NCBI RefSeq assembly: GCF_028640845.1
Contig: NC_080541.1
Span: 29,468,435-29,532,434 of the forward strand
Length of the DNA stretch: 64,000 bases
Source of the DNA: Ahaetulla prasina
Taxonomy: Eukaryota > Chordata > Lepidosauria > Squamata > Colubridae
Direction: 5' to 3'
Made by a program: the position numbers and the translations under genes
Shown here: in pieces, positions 1 to 9,190 of the stretch
Layout of the letters: every line of letters starts with the position of its first letter
Position numbering within the stretch: the first letter of the stretch is position 1
Notes under the pieces: generated by a model
Told to the model about the DNA's origin: nothing
The model's database searches: none
The model's input: only the letters and a program-made list of their open reading frames with translations

Positions 1-24
1 TTAGCAATTTCTAAAGTGTGAACA

Positions 25-104
25 TTGACTTCCAGAATTCCCTGGCTGGGGAATTCTGGAGTTGAAGTTGACACCTCTTAGAGTTACTAAGTTGAGAAAT
101 ATTG
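25..104. repeat. Decayed palindromic MITE fragment
   Basis: Contains two halves of an inverted repeat around GAATTC (CCAGAATTCC then GGAATTCTGG) followed by a tail resembling the TTGAGAAA end of the palindromic MITEs at 36733-36854 and 46448-46534. The left terminus is not recognisable and no target duplication is visible. Low-copy decay of that family is the best reading. Confidence 0.4.
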
Positions 105-243
105 TCCTGGACATAAAGAGCAGTTAGAATGTAGTCATGCTGCAGGCTTTAAACTTTTCTGAATTTCAATATACAGTTCTTGGATGAAAAGAAGCTGTAT
201 TTGTAAAGTATGTTTAGAAGACTGCATTTGGTTAAAAAGTAAG

Positions 244-886
244 TTCAAACTGCCCAAGGAGCTGCTGATTCAGTTCTACAGAGGAATTATTGAGTCTGTC
301 ATTTGCACCTCTATAACTGTCTGGTTCGGTTCTGCAACCCAACAAGAAAGACACAGACTTCAGAAGATAATTAGAACTGCAGAAAAAATAATTGCTACCA
401 ACCTGCCTTCCATTGAGGACCTGTAAACTGCACGAATCAAGAAGAGGGCCGTGAAAATATTTACAGACCCCTCACATCCTGGACATAAACTGTTTCAACT
501 CCTACCCTCAAAACAACGCTATAGAGTACTGCACACCAGAACAACTAGACACAAGAACAGTTTTTTCCCGAAGGCCATCACTCTGCTAAACAAATAATTC
601 CCTCAACACTGTCAAACTATTTACCAAATTTGCACTACTATCAATCTTCTCATAGTTCCCATCACCAATCTCTTTCCACTTATGACTGTATGACTGTAAC
701 TTTGTTGCTGGCAATCCTTATGATTTATATTGATATATTGACCATCAATTGTGTTGTAAATGTTGTACCTTGATGAACGTATCTTTTCTTTTATGTACAC
801 TGAGAGCATATGCACCAAGACAAATTCCTTGTGTGTCCAATCACACGTGGCCAATAAAAATTCTATTCTATTCTATTCTATTCTAA
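244..886 (+). mobile_element. 5'-truncated LINE 3' end, (ATTCT)n tail
   Basis: The sequence matches the 3' third of the longer element at 37896-40460. It encodes the end of the RT ORF (FYRGIIESVICTSITVWFGS, then a Q/E-rich segment) with a premature stop at 424-426 (TAA for Tyr). It then runs through the 3' UTR to GGCCAATAAAAATTCTATTC and a short pentamer array. The C-terminal SHPGHKLFQLLPS and RHKNSFFPKAI motifs are typical of L2/Rex1-group (CR1 superfamily) LINEs. The family name is my inference; the tail and ORF are direct observations. Confidence 0.85.
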
Positions 887-909
887 GTAGTATGTTGTTT
901 AATAGTATA

Positions 910-1171
910 CAGTGGTGGATTTCAATTTTTTTTACTACCGGTTCTGTGGGTCTGGCGTGACATAGCTTAGTGGGCGTGGAATGGCTTAGTGGGTGTCACA
1001 TGGGAAGAATACTGCAAAATCCCCATTTCTTCCTGATCAGCTGGGACTCAGGAGGCAGAAAATAGATGGGGTCGGGGCCAGACAAAATTTTTACTACCAG
1101 TTCTCTGACCACGCAAAATTTCCGCTACTGGTTCTCCCTAACTGGTCAGAACCTCCTGAAACCCACCTCTG
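910..1171. mobile_element. hAT MITE (family A) with 8-bp TSD
   Basis: Begins CAGTGGTGGATTTCA and ends with the inverse complement of CAGAGGTGGGTTTCA, so terminal inverted repeats are clear. Flanked by a perfect 8-bp duplication ATAGTATA at 902-909 and 1172-1179, the signature of hAT transposition. The interior has the ACTACCGGTTCTGTGGG and GCTGGGACTCAGGAGGCAG blocks shared with the copies at 10964-11263 and 23750-24044. No coding capacity. Confidence 0.92.
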
Positions 1172-1261
1172 ATAGTATATAATTGGAAAATATGAATTCA
1201 CTTTTATTTCACAGCAGAAGTGGAATTTTTGAAACTCATACTGCTGAAAATTATCTGAGTA

Positions 1262-3930
1262 ATCCATAATTTCTCTTTTATTTACTTATTATTTACTTAT
1301 TATATTTGTATACTGCCCTTCTCCTGAAGGACTCAGGGTGGTTCACAGCCAATAAAACCAAAATACATATAATACAGATTAAAAACAGTATAAAAAAATA
1401 ATTCAATAAATGGCCTAAATTTTTTTAAATACAATTAAAACCCCATTTTAAAACCCCGATTTAAAACTGTTCAAGCTAGTCCTGCACGTCAAAACAACAG
1501 CGTCTTCAGCTCGCGGCAGAAGGTCCGGAGGTCGGGGAGTTGATGAAGCCCCGGAGGCAGCTCGTTCCAGAGGGCAGGAGCCCCCACAGACAAGGCCCTC
1601 CCCCTGGAGGTCACCAGCCGACATTGTTTGGCTGATGGTATCCGGAGGAGGCCCTCTCTATGAGAGCGCACTGGTCGGTGAGAGGCTACTGGTGGCAGTA
1701 GGCGGTCCCGTAAGTATCCCGTCTTAAGCCATGGAGCTCTTTAAAGGTGATAAGAAGCACCTTGAATTGGACCCGGAAGACCACCGGGAGCCAGTGCAGA
1801 CTGTGTAGGAGAGGTGTCACATGGGAGCCATGAGGTGCTCTCTCTACCACCCGCGCAGCCGCATTCTGGACCAGTTGAAGCCTCCGGGTACCCTTCAAGG
1901 GGAGCTCCATGTAGAGAGCATTGCAGTAGTCCAGGCGGGATGTAACAAGGGCATGAGTGACTGTGCATAAGGAAGCCCGGTCCAGAAAGGCGCGCAACTG
2001 GCATATTAGGCGAACCTGATAAAAAGCTCCCCTGGCAATGGCCGTCATATGTTCCTCTAAAGACAGCCGTACATCCAGGAGGACGGCCACATTGCGAGCC
2101 CTTTCCGTGGGGGCCAACGACTCGCCCCCGACGGTCAGCGATGGAGTTAGCTGACTGTACCAGGCTGCCAGCATCCACAGCCACTCGGTCTTGGTGGGAT
2201 TGAGCCTGAGTCTGTTTCTCCCCATCCAGACCCGTACGGCCTCCAGACACTGGGACATCACTTCAACAGCCTCGTTGGGGTGGTTAGGGATGGAAATATA
2301 CAGCTGTGTATTATCAGCGTATAGATGACAACTCACCCCAAAACCACGGATGATCTCACCCAGCGGCTTCATATAGATGTTGAACAGAAGAGGCGAGAGA
2401 ACCGACCCTTGCAGCACCCCACATAAGAGGCGCCTCGGGGCCGATCTCTGCCCTCCTGTCAACACCGTCTGCGACCGGTCAGAGAGATAGGAGGAGAACC
2501 ACCGATGAACGGTTCCCCCCACTCCAAGTCCCCCAAGCCGGCGCAGTAGGATACCATGGTCGATGGTATCAAAAGCCGCTGAGAGATCTAATAGGACCAG
2601 GACAAAGGAGCAACCTCTGTGCCAAGCCCTCCAGAGATCATCAACCAACGCAACCAAGGCCATTTCCATACTGTAACCAGGCCGGAAACCGGACTGGAAC
2701 GGATCTAGATAGACAGTTTCATCCAGGTACTGGGGTAACTGTCGTGCAACCACACTCTCAACAACCTTTGCCACAAAACGAAGGTTGGAGACAGGATGGT
2801 AATTTGCTAAAATAACTGGATCCAGGGATTCTTGAGGAGGGGCCTCACCACCACCTCTTTCAAGGCGGTAGGGAAGACACCCTCCATCAAAGAAGCATTA
2901 ACAATTCCCTGGAGCCAGCCTTGTGTCACCTCCCGGGTGGCCAGTACCAGCCAGGAGGGACACGGGTCCAGTAAACATGTGGTCGCATTCAGTCCCCCCA
3001 GTATCCTGTCCATGTCCTCAGGAGCCACAGAATCAAACTCATCCCAGATAGTAACCCCAAGACCTGCCTCTCCCACCCAGCCCAGATCTATCCAATCTGT
3101 GTCCAAACCTTCCCGAATCTGAGCGATTTTATCAAATAGATATTGCCCAAACTCCTCAGCACGGCCCTGTAAGGGATCCTCCACCGCTCCCTGGTGAAGG
3201 AGCGAGCGGGTCACCCTAAACAGGACAGCTGGGCGATTATCTGCTGATGCAATGAGAGTGGAAAAATATTCCCGTTTTGCCACCCTCATCGCCACTAGAT
3301 AGGTCCGAATTTGAGACCTAACTAGTGTCCGGTTAGATTCAGAGCAGCTGGCCCTCCAGATACTCTCTAGGCGTCTTCTTCGGCACTTCATCTCTCTCAG
3401 CCCCTTGGAGTACCAAGGGGCTAATCGAGATCAGCACCGGGTAAGAGGCCACAAAGGCACACCGCGATCTAGAGCACCAGCCGCCGCCCGATCCCAGGTG
3501 GCGACTAGAGCTCCAGCCGAGCCATGGGCTAAATCTTCAGGGAATGGCCCAAGCTCCATTTGAAACCTCTCTGGATCCATCACGCGCCTGGGACAGAACC
3601 AACGAGTCAGTTCCGTCTCCCTGCGGCGGGGGTCGGCGGTTCGAAAGTCCAGCTGAAGGAGTGAATGATCTGACCATGACAGGAGTCTAATAACTAACTC
3701 CCCTAACTCCAGATCATTCAACCTTTGTGAGTGGGACCGTTCACTAACTGGGTCAGGTCCAAGGCCGTCATGGAAGCCATGAACTCCCGAGCCGACATGG
3801 ATGCCATCCCCGCCAACGGCAGATTGAAGTCCCCCATGATCATAAGCCTGGGGGTCTCCACCGCCGTCCCAGCAATCACATCCAGTAGCTCGGGCAGGGT
3901 TTCTGTCACGCAGCAAGGAGCCAGGTACGT
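1262..3930 (-). mobile_element. L2-type LINE, 5'-truncated
   Basis: Minus-strand non-LTR element. Its 3' end (1262-1470) has the TATACTGCCCTTCTCC block seen in squamate L2 3' ends and again at 63250-63290. Coding remnants run from RT C-terminus through the palm and fingers to the last part of the endonuclease. Truncation falls within the endonuclease near 3930. The upstream boundary and any target duplication are not clear. Confidence 0.9.
1489..3909 (-). pseudogene. L2 ORF2 remnant (endonuclease-RT)
   Basis: This is the polyprotein of a non-LTR retrotransposon that nicks DNA and reverse transcribes its own RNA. Visible in order on the minus strand are the endonuclease motif GDFNLP (near 3830), an SDHS-like motif, the RT finger region with PLLKNP, the thumb-palm stretch FQSGFRPGYSMEMAL, the motif LVLLDLSAAFDTIDHGILL, the SVLSPLLFNIYMKPL block, and the catalytic box. 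The box reads YADN rather than YADD (near 2310-2321), so the second catalytic Asp is lost. The C-terminal LVTSRLDYCNALYMELP and ELPPGLHQLPDLRTF blocks follow in another frame. Several frameshifts separate the pieces, so the gene is dead. The KPLGEIIR and CHLYAD contexts point to L2 rather than CR1. Confidence 0.88.
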
Positions 3931-4248
3931 GATCTTTCAAATTTAATAGAGATGGAAGTAGAGTAATCACAGTCAATTTTCTGATTGTATAGTGGATCTT
4001 ACCATTGGCTTAGACCCTGACACAGTTGATGAATCTGCATCTATGTCAATGCTTATGGATTCTGAGCAGAATTGGAAACAGAATGGAATAAGGAAATGTA
4101 AAGAAGAAAAGTGAACTACATTGCTTTAAACTACTGCTTTTCATTGGTTTATGAAATGAAAACTCCCTACAAGCAGACAATTAAATTGGGAGAAAAAAGT
4201 TGCCCTGGTTTTTCTTCAAAGTGTGCAAATATTCTTCTTAGCATAGAG

Positions 4249-4768
4249 CAAGGGTAGTCAACCTTTTTATACCTACCACCCACTTTTGTATCTCTGTTAG
4301 TAGTAAAATTTTCTAACCACCCACCAGTTCCACAGTAATGCGCCGTGTATCGTCGTCTGCACATGCCTCTTGTGCATCGTGGATTGGGTTTGGGGGGGCG
4401 GGTGCCGGCTACCAGCTCTCCTTGTCTGTTACAGATGGGTGGTGTGGGGGAAGATGCGTGAGCTATTCTGGGACGAGGGTCTTTTGTTTGCAGTTGCACT
4501 ATAGCGCTATTTATTTTCACTTACATAATGTGAACTAAACTTATGCATGGGCGATACAAATAGTATATTTTCAGAAATTCAAATTGTCACAGGGAATTTT
4601 ATGAAAACCTAATGAAAATGTTTTTAAATAATGCTATGAAATTTTTTTAAAAAGTCAATTAAATTAAAAAAAAGGAAAGTGCTTCAATATCGGACAAAAC
4701 CCCTACCGCCCATCTTGAAAGCTGGAATGCCCACTAGTGGGAGCTAGGGACCAGGTTGACTACCACTG
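4249..4768. mobile_element. hAT MITE (family B) with 8-bp TSD
   Basis: Termini CAAGGGTAGTCAACCT and the inverse complement of CAGTGGTAGTCAACCT form inverted repeats. Flanks are GCATAGAG (4241-4248) and GCATAGGG (4769-4776), an 8-bp duplication with one difference. A second copy of the same family, inverted, lies at 58097-58603. No coding region; the AT-rich interior and a CCACCC/GGGTGG subterminal block are shared by both copies. Confidence 0.9.
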
Positions 4769-4776
4769 GCATAGGG

Positions 4777-6106
4777 AAAGATTTACAGTTTAGTACGGCA
4801 GTCTATTTTTCCATTTAGCAAGATATTTTATCAGAATGGACTGTATGGTCCCAACTTGAGCCCTGCATGCACGCCCTAATAAACTTGCAAGACATGTCCC
4901 CAAATTATTGCTTTTAACATGTGAGAAAAATAAATTTATTTAATACATGTTTTACATGTATTAAATATTGGACATCACTGATTTCAGTCCTCAAAAAATG
5001 TGCATCTCTGATCTACAGAGATTCCATTTCCTTTCATAAATTTGAATTATTTTCTTCTTACTACTTTGATGTTACAATCTTAAGCATAGTTATTCAAGAA
5101 TAATTCCCATAGATTTTAATAGTACTTATTTCAAGGTACGGTTATGAACAACAGAACCCAGTTGTGAATTAGCAGTCTCAAAAAATGAGATTATATCTTA
5201 ATCGTAATAGAAATTTTGTATTAATCATCTCCCTATAATTCTCAACCTCCTTTAAAAGAAATAATTTTATTCATTTTCTCATTCTCGTTTGCTTCTACTC
5301 TTCTTGGCCACTGAGTAAACACCATTAATAACTGATACAAAGAATCAGCCATATAGATAAACTGGGCATGACAAAATATCAACTTGCAGCTGCTCAATTG
5401 AATGCCGTATCTGTACGAGTGGTAATTACTTTTAATTTAATTAGGACTCCTAGTATTGTTTCTATCTCATAGATTACATTATAACATGTAATGTGTTAAA
5501 GTAACAAGACAGAAAAAGGAGGGGGAACTAGCAAATATTACCATTTTATCTATGAATAATCTCATAGTTTAAGTTGTCTGGAACATTTGTTTCTCCCTAA
5601 TAACTGTTCATAAACTCTGCGACAGAGGGGGAAGAAGGGAGCCAAATGCTACCAATAAATAACATACTATAAAATGAATCTGCATCCCTTTGTGGATGTG
5701 GGGGGGAGAAAGTGTCTAAAAAAGCTTTAAATTGAATTAACCTGAAATAAATTTATGATTACCAAGTCATGGATAGTCTTTGGTGTTGACAGATGGTCAA
5801 ATTTGAATTCATCTTGCATGCAAATTTTGCAAATTTCTTTTCAGTCCCTTGAAACATTTGTAATTTCTTTGTTCATTCAGTAGTTCACTAACATAAGAAG
5901 AGGTAAAGCTTCAAGAATAATAGAAATAATAAATACCTAGAAATATTGAGAACAGCACCTGTTAGCTGCAAAATATTGGTACCACTTTATTAGTCTTCTC
6001 AGATTCAAGATTCTGGCAATCTCTGCATACTTGGAAAGCATCTGATGGGAAAAGATGATTCATTAACTATGGATTAGAATTGGTTCTGGATTCATTCCAA
6101 GATATA
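4777..6106. other. No recognisable feature
   Basis: AT-rich unique-looking sequence. I see no ORF with family resemblance, no inverted termini and no structured RNA here. Confidence 0.6.
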
Positions 6107-6257
6107 ATCCTCGACTTACAACCATTCATTTAGTGACTGTTCAAATTTACAACGGTACTGGAAAAGTGACTTATGACTGTTTTCATACTTATGACCATTG
6201 CAGGATCCCCCTAATCATGTGATCAAAAATCAGATGCTTGGTAATTGGCATGTATTT
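6107..6257. mobile_element. TA-flanked MITE, one-ended fragment
   Basis: Matches the 5' part of the mariner-like MITE at 12817-13472: CCTCGACTTACAACCATTCA, then the GTGACTTATGAC and GCAGGATCCCC blocks, then ATGTGATCAAAA. It breaks off near 6257 into AT-rich sequence, so only about 150 bases of one end remain. Confidence 0.75.
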
Positions 6258-6548
6258 ATATATTTATTCCTTATGAAATGGTAGAATGGACTTTACAGTC
6301 TGTTCCAAGTTCAACCCTATATTGTATCAAGTTTTCAAGTGTTTAAAAACTGTGCATTTATTTGCACATGCACTGCAAATAACAATGCTTTTTATAGTTA
6401 TTTGTAAAAATAAAAAAATATTTGGCCATTTTTTTCTTTTTAGGAGTGCTATTTGCATATATATATATATGTACATACGTATGTATGTATGTATGTAGGT
6501 CTTTGGTTGTTCGGGTTTTCTCCTGTGTAAAATTGGAAGTGTCTTGGC

Positions 6549-6582
6549 GACGTTTCGACGAAGTCTCATTCGTCATCTTCAG
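6549..6582 (-). ncRNA. Hammerhead-ribozyme-like core in PLE terminal repeat
   Basis: Read on the minus strand from 6582: CUGAAGA box (6582-6576), one extra base U, stem II arm GACGAA (6574-6569), loop UGAGAC, arm UUCGUC (6562-6557), GAAAC (6556-6552) and GUC (6551-6549). Predicted cleavage is after 6549. Boxes CUGANGA and GAAA and a GUC site are the hammerhead core. The helix III segment ACGU is self-complementary, as in minimal hammerheads that act as dimers. The extra base between A9 and helix II deviates from consensus, but chrysanthemum chlorotic mottle viroid has the same kind of insertion. Hammerhead motifs are known in PLEs. Activity here is inference. Confidence 0.65.
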
Positions 6583-7104
6583 GCTGGTGTTTACTGCTTC
6601 GTGCTTCTAGGAGCACTGTGTGATCACAGCATGTCACCACCACACATCCACGTAGAAAGCAGACTCAAACCCACACCGATGATGAAGCACGACCACGGAC
6701 CAGAAACCAGACCGCAGCTGCATCATTAGCCATTTCAAACCCCTCCAATTCATACATGCAGCAGACTGACACCCACCATGAAGATGTAGCACGACCACGA
6801 ACGCGAAGCCAAACAACAGCAATGCAGCTCACCAACTCAAATCCCCCTGCAACTCAGACTAACCTGAGCACAACCAAGCCCTCCCAACCCAAACAGAACA
6901 CACCTCCAGCCAATCAGAGCACAGCCATCCCCACCATCCAGTCAGAGCACAGCCAAACCCCCCAACCAATCAGAACACACATCCACCCAATCAGAACATG
7001 GCCAAGCTCCCAACCAATCAGTTCAAACCCCCACTAGCAGTTAAAAGGAAGAAACAGCTGTGATCACACATTGCTCCTAGAAGCACGAAGCAGTAAACAC
7101 CAGC

Positions 7105-7138
7105 CTGAAGATGACAAATGAGACTTCGTCGAAATGTC
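7105..7138 (+). ncRNA. Mutated hammerhead-like core, second PLE terminal repeat
   Basis: Same architecture as the minus-strand copy at 6549-6582: CUGAAGA (7105-7111), then stem II with GACAAA facing UUCGUC (one mismatch), then GAAAUGUC (7131-7138). The C to U change makes helix III AUGU instead of self-complementary ACGU, so dimer pairing would be weaker. Probably an inactive copy. Confidence 0.5.
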
Positions 7139-7218
7139 GCCAAGACACTTCCAATTTTACACGGGAGAAAACCCGAACAACCAAAGACCTACATACAAAC
7201 ACCCGTGAAAACCTCAGA

Positions 7219-7302
7219 ATATATATATATTTATATATACGTACATACGTACATACGTACATACGTACATACATACATACATACATACATACATACATAC
7301 AC
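7219..7302. repeat. Compound (TA)n / (ACGT-ACAT)n microsatellite
   Basis: A short TA run is followed by repeated tetramers TACG and CATA directly downstream of the PLE terminal repeat. Such tracts abut nearly every PLE end in this window. Confidence 0.9.
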
Positions 7303-7350
7303 AGTTTCAAAGCCTTTCTTGGGATAGCCATTTGAATCTCTTGCATCATT

Positions 7351-7687
7351 GTGAAATTGGAGCTGTGCTTCCTACAGGATGATTTCTGTCCTGTGTCCCT
7401 TCATTGATGAAGATAGGTGCAGGCTGTTGGGGATGAGTCTGTGCTGTCTGCATCTCAAACTGAAGCACAAATTGTTCCTGCAGTCTGCAATTTTTCTGGA
7501 AAACTGTTTATACTCCCACACCATTGAAAGGGTTTTCACCCCAAAGTGCATAGCTAAGTGCATAGTCTGTGGAGATTCTCAGTCATCCAGGTCATGGTTG
7601 TCCCAAAGATGCTTTTTCAAGAGGCAACTGGACTTTCTGATTTTTCTTTGAAGACGTTTCGCTTCTCATCCAAGAAGCTTCTTCAGC
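7351..7687 (-). mobile_element. 337-bp retro-insertion headed by hammerhead-like core
   Basis: A perfect 14-bp direct repeat, TCTCTTGCATCATT, sits at 7337-7350 and 7688-7701. On the minus strand the intervening DNA begins one base before a CUGAAGA box (7686) and runs 337 bp to 7351. There is no poly-A or LINE-type tail and no coding region. The sequence is unlike the PLE family at 6497-7214 but its head has the same RNA architecture. I infer a short retroelement related to, or mobilised by, PLEs; the family is not recognised. Confidence 0.6.
7653..7686 (-). ncRNA. Second hammerhead-like core with different stem II
   Basis: On the minus strand: CUGAAGA (7686-7680), one extra base A (7679), arm GCUUCU (7678-7673), loop UGGAUG (7672-7667), arm AGAAGC (7666-7661), GAAAC (7660-7656), GUC (7655-7653). 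Stem II is six perfect pairs although none of its sequence matches the PLE copy at 6549-6582. Loop length, the extra base and the palindromic ACGU are kept. The 5' strand of helix I would lie in flanking DNA except for one base, so this copy is probably not self-sufficient. Confidence 0.6.
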
Positions 7688-7806
7688 TCTCTTGCATCAT
7701 TCTTACCCAAAATGGTCTCTCATGGATCATTCTGTCTTTACACAAAAGGATAAAACAATCCAAAACAGCACCACAAAAAACAGATTAGGAACACAAAATA
7801 GGGAAA

Positions 7807-8211
7807 AAAATGGTAAGTGAACACCTGTCTACCCTACACGAGTTCAAATCACCAGGACCAGATGGATTACACCCCAAGGTTCTGAAGGAACTGGCAGATG
7901 AGATCTCAGAACCACTGAACTATATCTTTCAAAGATCCTGGAGCACAGGGGAGCTGCCAGAGGACTGGAAAAGAGCTGATGTAATTCCCATCTTCAAAAA
8001 AGGAAGAAAAAAAAACAGATCCAGGAAACTACAGACCTATCAGCCTGACCACAATACCAGGGAAGATTCACAATTGGAATACTGCATTCAGTTTTAGTCA
8101 CCACAATGTAAAAAAGATATAGAGACTCTAGAAAAGAGTGCAGAGAAGAGCAACAAAGATGATTAGGGGACTGGAGGCTAAAACATATGAAGAACGGTTG
8201 CAGGAATTGGG
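7807..8211 (+). mobile_element. CR1 LINE fragment with internal deletion
   Basis: The first half encodes the RT finger region typical of CR1 (FKSPGPDGLHPKVLKELADE, then GELPEDWKRADVIPIFKKG). It jumps near 8070 to the C-terminal part (LEYCIQF, then RRATKMIRGLEAKTYEERLQ), so the palm is missing. The right edge runs straight into the Bov-B end at 8212. An open frame of 95 codons (7810-8097) spans the deletion but lacks the catalytic region. Confidence 0.85.
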
Positions 8212-8463
8212 TGTTGTTGTTGTTAGTTGCGAAGTCGTGTCCGACCCATCGCGACCCCATGGACAACATTCCTTCAGGCCTTCCTGTCCTCTACCATCCT
8301 CTGGAGTCCATTTAAACTCATGCCTACTGCTTCAGTGACTCCATCGAGTCACCTCATTCTCTGTCGTCCCCTTCTTCTTTTGCCCTCAATCTTTCCCAGC
8401 ATTAGGCTCTTCTCCAGTGAGTCCTTCTTTCTCATTAGGTGGTCAAAGTATTTCAGTTTCATT

Positions 8464-8558
8464 ATATTTACCCATATATGTGTTTATATATTATATAATC
8501 TTTTTGTATGATATCTACATATATTTTTATGACAAAATAAATAAATAAATAAATAAAT
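8464..8558 (+). mobile_element. Short (AATA)-tailed LINE 3' end insertion
   Basis: About 95 bases match the last part of the LINE at 11765-12705 (GTGTTTATATA, ATAATCTTTTTGTATGATA, then an (AAAT)n tail). It is inserted in Bov-B DNA, and the preceding Bov-B segment 8353-8463 is repeated after it from 8559. Confidence 0.85.
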
Positions 8559-8589
8559 CTCATTCTCTGTCGTCCCCTTCTTCTTTTGC

Positions 8590-9158
8590 CCTCAATCTTT
8601 CCCAGCATTAGGCTCTTCTCCAGGAGTCCTTCCTTCTCATTAGGTGGCCAAAGTATCCTTCTTTGGATCGGGACTTCTAAAGAGCAGTCAGGGTTGATCT
8701 CCTCTAGGACTGATTTGTTTGTTCGCCTTGTAGTCCATGGGACTCTCAGGAGTCTTCTCCAGCACCAGAGTTCAAAGGCCTCAATTCTTTGGTGCTCAGC
8801 TTTTCTTATGGTCCAACTTTCACAGCCATACATTGCAACTGGAAAAACCATAGTCTTGACTATACGCACTTTTGTTGGCAGGGTGATGTCTCTGCTTTTT
8901 AGTATGCTGTCTAGATTTGCCATAACTTTCCTCCCCAGGAGCAAGCGTCTTTTAATTTCTTGGCTGCAGTCCCCATCTGCAGCCCAGGAAAATAAAATCT
9001 GTCACTATCGCCATTTCTTCCCCATCCGTCTGCCAGGAATTGAGAGGGCCGGATGCCATGATCTTAGTTTTCTTAATGTTGAGTTTCAAGCCAACTTTAA
9101 CACTCTCCTTCTTCACCCGCATCAAGAGGGTCTTTAATTCCTCTTCACTTTCTGCCAT
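8590..9158 (-). pseudogene. Bov-B RT C-terminal remnant
   Basis: On the minus strand the pieces read KTLLMRVKKESVKVGLKLNI, NIKKTKIMA and then LLGRKVMANLDSILKSRDIT, MYGCESWTI, LWCWRRLLRVPWTTRR and LMLGKIEGKRRRGRQRMR. These are the end of the RTE-type RT and its C-terminal domain. A deletion and frameshift near 8945-8990 separates the two parts, and the N-terminal endonuclease and most of the RT are absent. It cannot make a functional enzyme. Confidence 0.88.
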
Positions 9159-9190
9159 TAGAGTGGTATCATCTGCATAAAGTTAGGATA

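Larger units (their letters stand above)
6497..7214 (+). mobile_element. Penelope-like element remnant with inverted pLTRs
   Basis: The central part (about 6629-7065) is the 3' UTR of the PLE family seen at 28930-29430, 30183-30690 and 42660-43100, with the same AGCACGACCA and CCAATCAGA repeats. It ends in a plus-strand terminal repeat (about 7070-7214). On the left is the same terminal repeat in the opposite orientation (6497-6628), so the unit can fold into a long hairpin with about 130-base arms. No RT sequence is left. Both outer ends abut AT/GTAT microsatellites. Confidence 0.85.
8212..9190 (-). mobile_element. Bov-B (RTE) LINE 3' end, interrupted
   Basis: Minus-strand Bov-B. Its 3' end near 8212-8300 has the GTTGCGAAGTCGTGTCCGAC block (read on plus) typical of the family. 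The coding part above 8559 continues to about 9190, where it is truncated. A 95-bp LINE tail sits inside at 8464-8558, flanked by a long duplication of Bov-B sequence. Bov-B is the RTE-clade LINE abundant in squamates. Confidence 0.9.

Noticed and set aside
2807..3391. Overlapping plus-strand frames in the L2 region (2832-3122, 3731-3946)
   Set aside because: Antisense shadows of the minus-strand L2 ORF with no resemblance of their own.
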